DNA of 6,100 bases from Chlorobiota bacterium. Its GTDB lineage: Bacteria; Bacteroidota; Bacteroidia; Bacteroidales; JAADGE01. Each line of letters begins with the position of its first letter. Within the stretch, counting starts at the first letter, position 1. The DNA lies in assembly GCA_013153575.1 (NCBI GenBank), contig JAADEE010000192.1:1-6100 (forward strand). Reading direction: 5' to 3'. The position numbers were made by a program, and so were the translations under genes. Positions 1 to 6,100 of the stretch are shown here, piece by piece. The notes beneath the pieces were generated by a model, which was not told the DNA's origin, ran no database searches, and saw only the letters and a program-made list of their open reading frames with translations.

Positions 1-1833
1 AAAGTTGTCATTGCACTAAACATGTATGACGAACTTGAAAAAAGAGGCGATAAATTTGATTACGAAGCACTTGCATCAATGATAGGAGTTCCAATTATTC
101 CAACAATTGCAGCAAAAGGTGAAGGCATTGATAAATTATTTGATAAACTTATTGAAGTTTATGAAGATAAAGATACAATAACAAGGCACGTTCACATCAA
201 CTACGGAAAACCAATTGAAAAAGCAGTTTCTCAACTTCAAGAAAAAATTTATATCGATGAAAACATTTCTCTTACAAGAAAAGTTGCACCTCGTTTTTTA
301 GCATTAAGTTTACTTGAAAATGATAATGAAATTATTAAGCTCATAAAAAAACTTCCTAACGGAAATGAAATTATTCAGCTCAGCAATAAACTTAGAAAAA
401 GAATTTCTATACATCTTAAAGAAGATACAGAAACCTTAATTACAGATGCACGTTATGGTTTTATAAGAGGTGCATTAAAAGAAACATTCAAAAAAGGAAA
501 AGTTAAAATTGATGAAAAAACTTTTAAAATAGATAGCATACTTACACATAAATACTGGGGGATACCAATTTTTGTTTTTATGATGTGGCTTATGTTTCAA
601 GCAACATTTTCGCTTGGGGCATATCCTATGAGTTGGATTGAAAATGCGGTTTCTTTCATTGCAAAAACAATCGAAACATTTATGCCCGAAGGCATGTTAA
701 AAGACCTTATTATTGACGGAATTATAGGAGGTGTTGGCGGAGTTATCGTTTTTCTTCCCAACATATTAATTCTATTTTTTATAATTTCCTTAATGGAAGA
801 TACAGGTTATATGTCGCGTGCTGCATTTATAACCGATAAATTAATGCACAAAATAGGTTTACACGGAAAATCATTTATACCATTAGTAATGGGATTTGGT
901 TGTAATGTTCCAGCCGTAATGGCAACCCGAACATTAGAAAATCGTAACGACAGATTACTAACAATGCTCATAAATCCGTTTATGTCGTGTAGTGCTCGTT
1001 TACCAATTTATCTGGTAATTATAGGAGCAGTCTTCCCTGAAAATGCAGGAACTGTGCTATTTTTAATTTATGCATCAGGAATAGTAATTTCAATAATTGT
1101 TGCAAAAATTTTCAAAGCAATCTTCTTCAAATCAAAAGATGCACCTTTTGTTATGGAGCTTCCTCCATATCGAAAACCAATTTTTAAAGTTTCCTTGAAA
1201 CATATGTGGCATAAAGGCTCACAATATTTGCAAAAAATGGGAGGTGTAATTTTAATTGCATCAATAATAATTTGGGCATTAGGATATTTTCCTTTAAACA
1301 ATGAAAAAACAAAATTAATCGATGCCAAAATTGAGCAAATAAAAAATAACAAATCTGAAAATTCAGAAACAATTGCAAAATTAGAAGCCGAAAAAAAGAT
1401 TATTCTGCAAGAAAACTCATACATAGGAAAAATAGGTCATTTTATTGAACCGGCAATTCGTCCTTTGGGTTTCGACTGGAAAATAGGTGTAAGTATAGTT
1501 TCAGGAATTGCGGCAAAAGAAATTGTTGTTAGCACAATGGGCGTACTTTACGGTGCAGAATTTACTGACGAAAAATCATCAGAGGCACTTAAAAATGCAA
1601 TAAAATCAGAAACTTATAAAAGTGGTAATCATAAAGGAGAAAAAGTTTTTACACCACTTGTTTCAATTTCATTTTTGGTATTTATTTTAATTTATTTTCC
1701 TTGCGTTGCAGTAATTGCTGCTGTCCGTAAAGAAAGTGGAAGTTGGAAATGGGCAAGTTTCTTGGCAATTTACACAACAAGTTTAGCGTGGTTACTTTCA
1801 TTTGCAATTTACCAAATAGGAAGTTTAATTTAA
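1..1833 (+). CDS. feoB: Ferrous iron transporter FeoB, 5' end missing
   Basis: FeoB imports Fe2+ across the cytoplasmic membrane; it has an N-terminal cytosolic GTPase domain and a C-terminal membrane channel. The reading frame is open from base 1, so the gene begins upstream and 610 C-terminal residues are visible. The window opens within the G domain: the G4 motif NMYD is at window residues 7-10 and a G5-like stretch PTIAAKG is at 34-40. The P-loop and switch motifs are outside. A helical linker follows, then the membrane part from about residue 188. Gate signatures are clear: EDTGYMSRAAF from residue 266, GFGCNVPA with Cys301, NPFMSCSARLP with Cys330, and GIAAKEIVVSTMG around 502-514. Between membrane segments lies a charged, probably helical insert at about 434-472. 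The next gene starts 12 bases after the stop, indicating an operon. Any upstream feoA or fused FeoA domain cannot be seen. Family assignment is secure. Confidence 0.97.
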   Translation, partial: KVVIALNMYDELEKRGDKFDYEALASMIGVPIIPTIAAKGEGIDKLFDKLIEVYEDKDTITRHVHINYGKPIEKAVSQLQEKIYIDENISLTRKVAPRFLALSLLENDNEIIKLIKKLPNGNEIIQLSNKLRKRISIHLKEDTETLITDARYGFIRGALKETFKKGKVKIDEKTFKIDSILTHKYWGIPIFVFMMWLMFQATFSLGAYPMSWIENAVSFIAKTIETFMPEGMLKDLIIDGIIGGVGGVIVFLPNILILFFIISLMEDTGYMSRAAFITDKLMHKIGLHGKSFIPLVMGFGCNVPAVMATRTLENRNDRLLTMLINPFMSCSARLPIYLVIIGAVFPENAGTVLFLIYASGIVISIIVAKIFKAIFFKSKDAPFVMELPPYRKPIFKVSLKHMWHKGSQYLQKMGGVILIASIIIWALGYFPLNNEKTKLIDAKIEQIKNNKSENSETIAKLEAEKKIILQENSYIGKIGHFIEPAIRPLGFDWKIGVSIVSGIAAKEIVVSTMGVLYGAEFTDEKSSEALKNAIKSETYKSGNHKGEKVFTPLVSISFLVFILIYFPCVAVIAAVRKESGSWKWASFLAIYTTSLAWLLSFAIYQIGSLI

Positions 1834-1845
1834 AAATTAAAACTA

Positions 1846-2037
1846 ATGATACAAGAAATTATAACATACATAATAATACTTTTAGCAATTATATACACAC
1901 TATATAATTTTTATATATTCTTATTTCCTAAAAAAAATAAAGCAAAAAGTTTTTCTTGTGCAGGAGGATGCTCAGGTTGTGCATTAAGTAAAAATTATAA
2001 TCCTAAAATTAAAACTGCAAAACTGTCTTTAATTTAG
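1846..2037 (+). CDS. FeoB-associated Cys-rich membrane protein
   Basis: A 63-residue protein with one N-terminal hydrophobic helix (about residues 4-27), a short basic stretch (PKKNKAK) and a compact cysteine cluster SCAGGCSGCAL, with Cys38, Cys42 and Cys45. This architecture and the position directly after feoB match the small FeoB-associated Cys-rich membrane proteins. Their biochemical role is not established; an accessory role in iron handling by FeoB is the usual guess. The positive-inside rule would place the Cys-rich tail in the cytoplasm. The start is the only ATG that includes the membrane helix; no clear Shine-Dalgarno sequence precedes it. The gap to feoB is only 12 bases, so co-transcription or translational coupling is likely. 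Its stop codon TAG (2035-2037) lies inside the left arm of a perfect 19-bp palindrome. Confidence 0.88.
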   Translation: MIQEIITYIIILLAIIYTLYNFYIFLFPKKNKAKSFSCAGGCSGCALSKNYNPKIKTAKLSLI

Positions 2038-2051
2038 TAAAATTTACTAAA
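2033..2051. promoter_or_regulatory. Perfect 19-bp palindrome, operator copy 1
   Basis: The sequence TTTAGTAAAATTTACTAAA has two 9-bp arms that are exact reverse complements, separated by one base (2042). The arms have one G/C pair each and almost no loop space, so as RNA it would be a very weak hairpin; as DNA it has the shape of a site for a dimeric helix-turn-helix repressor. It overlaps the stop codon of the preceding small gene and lies about 40-60 bp upstream of the candidate promoter of the flavoprotein gene. A near copy lies 32 bp downstream. The regulator is unknown. Confidence 0.6.
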
Positions 2052-2064
2052 CTTTTTCTGATAG

Positions 2065-2083
2065 TTTGGTAATTTTTACTAAA
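2065..2083. promoter_or_regulatory. Second copy of the 19-bp palindrome, operator copy 2
   Basis: The sequence TTTGGTAATTTTTACTAAA aligns without gaps to the palindrome at 2033-2051. The right arm TTTACTAAA is identical, and the left arm TTTGGTAAT differs at two of nine positions. The two copies start 32 bp apart, close to three turns of B-DNA, so two dimers would sit on the same face of the helix. The TTTG at 2065-2068 could also serve as a -33 element, in which case a bound protein would block RNA polymerase. Operator function is inferred from symmetry, repetition and position only. Confidence 0.55.
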
Positions 2084-2092
2084 TATTTAGCA

Positions 2093-2101
2093 TAATATTT
2101 G
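2093..2101 (+). promoter_or_regulatory. Candidate -7 promoter element for the flavoprotein gene
   Basis: TAATATTTG resembles the Bacteroidota -7 consensus TAnnTTTG but has three rather than two bases between TA and TTTG. A TTTG at 2065-2068 could be the -33 element, although the 24-base spacing is a few bases longer than usual. Transcription would start near 2106-2108 and give a leader of about 35 bases before the ATG at 2141. The element overlaps the inverted repeat at 2094-2111. This would give the flavoprotein gene a promoter independent of feoB. Confidence 0.4.
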
Positions 2102-2111
2102 TGCAAATATT
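2094..2111. repeat. Inverted repeat 8-2-8 over the promoter region
   Basis: AATATTTG (2094-2101) and CAAATATT (2104-2111) are exact reverse complements separated by TG. The repeat overlaps the candidate -7 element and the expected transcription start, a place where a repressor could act. It differs in sequence from the 19-bp palindromes upstream, so it would belong to another regulator or be a chance product of AT-rich DNA. Confidence 0.35.
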
Positions 2112-2140
2112 TTACTTATCTAGCCATTTATCTTTTTTTA

Positions 2141-2812
2141 ATGAAAAAAATAACAATATTCAACGGAAGTCCAAGACCAAAAGGAAACACACATTTCCTT
2201 ACACAACAATTTATAAAAGGAGCAAAACAAAACACAAATGATATTGTTATAATTGATGCATACAAGGCAAATGTAAAGAACTGTGGCGGATGTTTGCGTT
2301 GTAATGTTTTAAAAAAATGTTCAATTACTACTGATGACTGGCAAGAAATAAGCGAAAGAATTTTAGCATCTGACATACTTGTTTTTGCAACACCAATATA
2401 TTTTCATCATGTAACAGCACCACTCAAAACAATAATTGACAGATTTCGTTCATTTATGCACATAAAAATAACCGAAACCGGCTTAATTCACACACCACAC
2501 CAAGAATGGAAAAAAGATATTGTTCTTATTTTGCCAATGGGTTCTTCCGATGTTACCGACGCAAAACCTGTTATTGATTTATTTGAATTTATTTCAGAAG
2601 AAATGGGAAAAGAAAATAAGTTGCATGTAATTACAGGAACACGCTTAGCTCTTACCAACCAAGTTGTTAGAAGTTCAGAAGCACTAAAAGTTCTATATAA
2701 AAAATTAGGTTTACCCGAAAAAATTGCAGAACCTGATTATAAAAGAAATCAGAAACTATTAGAAAAATGCTTTAACTTAGGAAACAGCTTAACAGAAAAT
2801 AATTTTAATTAA
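2141..2812 (+). CDS. Iron-sulfur flavoprotein / NAD(P)H-dependent FMN reductase-like protein
   Basis: A 223-residue flavodoxin-fold protein. Residues 3-17 form the first strand and FMN phosphate-binding loop (NGSPRPKGNT). Residues 48-60 carry CGGCLRCNVLKKC, which is C-x2-C-x2-C-x5-C (Cys48, 51, 54, 60); this spacing matches the compact 4Fe-4S motif of Isf-type iron-sulfur flavoproteins, followed by the family-typical I-x2-DD. Residues 83-101 (ATPIYFHHVTAPLKTIIDR) match the second flavin-contacting region. Family members are soluble cytoplasmic proteins that transfer electrons between NAD(P)H or ferredoxin, FMN and various acceptors; the substrate here cannot be read. I chose the ATG at 2141 because the fold begins immediately with MKKITIFNGSPR. 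A TTG 42 bases upstream would only add residues that overlap the promoter. No Shine-Dalgarno sequence is seen. The gene is preceded by tandem palindromes and ends 8 bp inside the opposing Nudix gene. Confidence 0.9.
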   Translation: MKKITIFNGSPRPKGNTHFLTQQFIKGAKQNTNDIVIIDAYKANVKNCGGCLRCNVLKKCSITTDDWQEISERILASDILVFATPIYFHHVTAPLKTIIDRFRSFMHIKITETGLIHTPHQEWKKDIVLILPMGSSDVTDAKPVIDLFEFISEEMGKENKLHVITGTRLALTNQVVRSSEALKVLYKKLGLPEKIAEPDYKRNQKLLEKCFNLGNSLTENNFN

Positions 2813-3248
2813 ATCTTTTTAAAACAAATTCTAAAATCATATCATGGTCAAAAGCAAGTTTTGGCAAATTCTTTAAAGAAAACCATTTTGCATCACTTGC
2901 ATCATCACCTGCATTTATTTCAAAATCTTCACTTTTAACTTCTGAAAAATAAACAACCGAAACAGTTCTACCTCTTGGGTCTCTATCAACATCACTAAAT
3001 GTATGAACTTGAACTAAATTATTTATTTCAATTCCTGTTTCCTCTTTTAATTCACGCTTTGCGGCATCATAAGTTGTTTCATCCATATCAACAAAACCAC
3101 CCGGAAATGCCCAAGCATCTTTAAAAGGTTCATTTTTTCTTTGTATTAAAAGAATGCTTTTTTCATTATTTATTTCAGAAAATAAAACACAATCAACCGT
3201 TAATGCAGGTCGAGGATAATCATAACAAAATTTAGCTTTTTTATTCAT
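2805..3248 (-). CDS. Nudix hydrolase, ADP-ribose pyrophosphatase-like
   Basis: Nudix enzymes hydrolyse nucleoside diphosphates linked to another moiety, using Mg2+ bound by the Nudix box. This 147-residue protein has a complete box at residues 51-73 that fits G-x5-E-x7-REUxEExGU: Gly51, Glu57, then RELKEETGI with catalytic and metal-binding Glu66, Glu69 and Glu70. The N-terminal YPRPALTVD (11-19), the AFPGGFVD approach to the box, DPRGRTVSVVYF (90-101) and LAFDHDMIL near the C-terminus resemble the COG1051 ADP-ribose pyrophosphatase branch and the catalytic domain of NrtR regulators. The winged-helix domain of NrtR is absent. Substrate is therefore uncertain: ADP-ribose, related dinucleotides or oxidised nucleotides are all possible. 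The length is normal for a single-domain enzyme. The start ATG is preceded by a good TAnnTTTG element 13 bases away. It is convergent with the flavoprotein gene and divergent from gyrB. Confidence 0.93.
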   Translation of the reverse strand: MNKKAKFCYDYPRPALTVDCVLFSEINNEKSILLIQRKNEPFKDAWAFPGGFVDMDETTYDAAKRELKEETGIEINNLVQVHTFSDVDRDPRGRTVSVVYFSEVKSEDFEINAGDDASDAKWFSLKNLPKLAFDHDMILEFVLKRFN

Positions 3249-3261
3249 TTATTTTTTAATG

Positions 3262-3269
3262 CAAAATTA
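3262..3269 (-). promoter_or_regulatory. Nudix gene -7 promoter element
   Basis: Read on the minus strand this is TAATTTTG, an exact match to the Bacteroidota -7 consensus TAnnTTTG, followed by C. Transcription would start about 6 bases further on and give a very short leader before the ATG at 3248. I do not see a convincing -33 TTTG at normal spacing: the nearest, at 3281-3284, is only 11 bases away. Confidence 0.55.
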
Positions 3270-3377
3270 CAAAAAACTCACAAAACACACACTCTTACTA
3301 AACAATCTATAAATCAGACGTTTACAATTAAAAATAAGTGTTAAAAACTTTTTGTTTAAGATTTTTTTTTGTTGTAA

Positions 3378-5378
<2,001 letters not shown>

Positions 5379-5383
5379 ACAAT

Positions 5384-5417
5384 AAAAAAATCCTACTGAA
5401 ATTAGTAGGATTTTTTT
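5384..5417. terminator. Bidirectional intrinsic terminator between gyrB and the DUF937 gene
   Basis: The core stem TCCTACT (5391-5397) pairs exactly with AGTAGGA (5404-5410) around a six-base loop, GAAATT. It is flanked by seven A (5384-5390) and seven T (5411-5417), which extend the stem to 14 bp and give a U tract on either strand. It begins 5 bases after the gyrB stop and ends 26 bases before the stop of the convergent gene, so it can serve both. Confidence 0.93.
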
Positions 5418-5443
5418 AATTTTAAATAAAGTAAAAGTTGTAT

Positions 5444-5917
5444 TTATTTTTTAAATAAATTTCCTAAAGCACCCATTATTCCACCACTTTTTGAGTTTCC
5501 TCCAGACATTGCACTCGATAAAACTGAACCAAATATATCCATTAATGGAGATGCATCATCATCAGGAGTTGAACTATTTTTTGAAGTAATTGCATTTAAA
5601 ACCATTGGCAAAATTGCAGATGCAGCAGCAGAAGCTCCTGATTTTCCTAAACCTGCTTTTCCCATTAAGCCATCTATAACACTATTCATAATGTTGCTTT
5701 GTAATGAATTAGCATTTTCATTGTTTTCACTTTCTGAAAACAAATTCATTAAATTACCTAAACCATTTGAATTAACGGCTTCTTTTGCAACATGTTCTTT
5801 TGTAACATTTCCTATAACATCCATAATATCTCCTAATTTTTCATTTGGCACATCAGGATGGTCATTAATTGCTCCAAGAGCATCATTTTTTAGTCCTGCT
5901 AATAATTCTTCTAACAT
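5444..5917 (-). CDS. DUF937 family protein of unknown function
   Basis: A 157-residue protein without signal peptide, Cys or Trp. The N-terminal third is a charged helical segment with HPDVPNEKLGDIMDVI (about 19-34). The middle has a Ser/Asn/Glu-rich linker. From about residue 76 there is an Ala/Ser/Gly/Met-rich region that includes MNSVIDGLMGKAGLGKSGA and AAASAILPMVLNAI. A Ser/Thr/Asp linker and a Gly-rich tail (MSGGNSKSGGIMGALGNLFKK) follow. The order NP(A/D)xPNEK, helix, xLxxKxGLSxxxAxxxASxxLPMVL, Gly-rich C-terminus is what I know from Bacteroidota DUF937 proteins. No function is established for this group; the low-complexity helical and glycine-rich make-up suggests self-association, which is only inference. 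The leader before the ATG is almost pure A/T with no Shine-Dalgarno sequence. It converges on gyrB across a shared terminator. Confidence 0.85.
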   Translation of the reverse strand: MLEELLAGLKNDALGAINDHPDVPNEKLGDIMDVIGNVTKEHVAKEAVNSNGLGNLMNLFSESENNENANSLQSNIMNSVIDGLMGKAGLGKSGASAAASAILPMVLNAITSKNSSTPDDDASPLMDIFGSVLSSAMSGGNSKSGGIMGALGNLFKK

Positions 5918-5979
5918 AATTTTATAATTTTAAATTTTAAAACACAATAATACAACAATAAAATGAAGAAATCAACCTA

Positions 5980-5988
5980 CAAATATTA
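5980..5988 (-). promoter_or_regulatory. Possible -7 promoter element for the DUF937 gene
   Basis: On the minus strand this reads TAATATTTG, the same nine bases as the candidate promoter at 2093-2101 and a one-base-longer variant of TAnnTTTG. A start near 5974 gives a leader of about 55 bases before the ATG at 5917. No -33 TTTG is obvious at normal spacing, so support is weak; the gene could instead be read from the upstream minus-strand gene, whose stop is 90 bases away. Confidence 0.3.
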
Positions 5989-6007
5989 GCAAAATGTTAG
6001 CACATTA

Positions 6008-6100
6008 TTATTTTTCACCATAAGCTAAAAATACAGGATATTTATTTCCTGATTTATCAATATCAAAAATAGTTTCAACACTTGTATTTTTAAATTTTGC
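6008..6100 (-). CDS. C-terminal end of an unidentified protein
   Basis: The minus-strand frame is open from the window edge to a TAA at 6008-6010 and gives 30 residues: it begins AKFKNTSVETIFDIDKSG and ends NKYPVFLAYGEK. The composition (mixed charged and hydrophobic, no low complexity, Lys-rich end) looks like a real protein tail, and the base and codon use match the neighbours. I do not recognise the family. It reads in the same direction as the DUF937 gene, 90 bases upstream of its start. The short length leaves a chance open frame possible. Confidence 0.5.
   Translation of the reverse strand, partial: AKFKNTSVETIFDIDKSGNKYPVFLAYGEK

Noticed and set aside
1068..1424. Minus-strand open frame of 118 residues
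   Set aside because: It is entirely antisense to the well-conserved feoB coding sequence, and its Phe/Ile/Cys-rich translation has no recognisable domain.
2079..2090. Perfect 12-bp palindrome CTAAATATTTAG
   Set aside because: It overlaps the second 19-bp site, and palindromes this short are expected several times by chance in 6 kb of such AT-rich DNA.
2099..2140. TTG start for the flavoprotein gene, adding 14 residues
   Set aside because: The TTG overlaps the candidate promoter and the inverted repeat, the added residues are unrelated to the fold, and the ATG at 2141 begins exactly at the first strand of the flavodoxin fold.
3295..3302. TTACTAAA, resembling a half-site of the 19-bp palindrome, between the Nudix and gyrB genes
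   Set aside because: There is no matching left arm, so it is not a palindromic site; an AT-rich 8-mer is expected by chance.
3362..3370. Run of nine T before gyrB as a phase-variable tract
   Set aside because: Homopolymer runs of this size are ordinary in AT-rich intergenic DNA, and nothing here shows variation; it needs other genomes to say more.
5691..5927. Plus-strand open frame of 78 residues
   Set aside because: It is antisense to the DUF937 gene and is Ser/Phe/Asn-rich, as expected from the complement of an Ala/Glu/Lys/Asn-rich gene.
5986..6002. TTAGCA direct repeat with 11-bp spacing
   Set aside because: The repeat unit is only six bases, occurs twice, and has no symmetry or clear relation to a promoter.

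Overview
The window looks like ordinary chromosome from an AT-rich member of the Bacteroidota, probably a Bacteroidales-like anaerobe or facultative anaerobe. The support is indirect but consistent. GyrB is of the short (about 650-residue) type. A FeoB is followed by a small FeoB-associated Cys-rich membrane protein. One gene encodes a DUF937 protein of the kind common in this phylum. Shine-Dalgarno sequences are mostly absent. Several gene starts are preceded by matches or near-matches to the Bacteroidota -7 element TAnnTTTG. No mobile element, CRISPR array, RNA gene or defence locus is visible.

Layout. Positions 1-1833 (+) hold the 3' part of feoB, the ferrous iron transporter; its P-loop end lies outside the window. 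Twelve bases later comes a 63-residue FeoB-associated protein (1846-2037, +). The interval 2038-2140 is packed with inverted repeats. It contains two copies of a 19-bp palindrome 32 bp apart, the first overlapping the stop codon of the small gene, and then a candidate promoter with a third inverted repeat over it. This leads into a flavodoxin-fold iron-sulfur flavoprotein gene (2141-2812, +). A Nudix hydrolase gene (2805-3248, -) converges on it with an 8-bp tail-to-tail overlap. A 180-bp divergent region carries the Nudix and gyrB promoters. Complete gyrB (3429-5378, +) ends at a strong intrinsic terminator shared with a convergent DUF937 gene (5444-5917, -). The last 93 bases are the C-terminal end of another minus-strand gene that I do not recognise.

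How the genes relate. feoB and the Cys-rich gene form an iron-uptake unit at the cytoplasmic membrane. The flavoprotein, with an FMN-binding loop and a four-Cys motif that fits an Fe-S cluster, is a redox enzyme that may share the iron or redox theme, but the palindromes suggest it has its own regulator. Nudix, gyrB and DUF937 are housekeeping or uncharacterised genes with no evident functional tie to the iron genes. I see no clear new multi-gene system. The most interesting signal is the tandem palindrome pair at 2033-2083.
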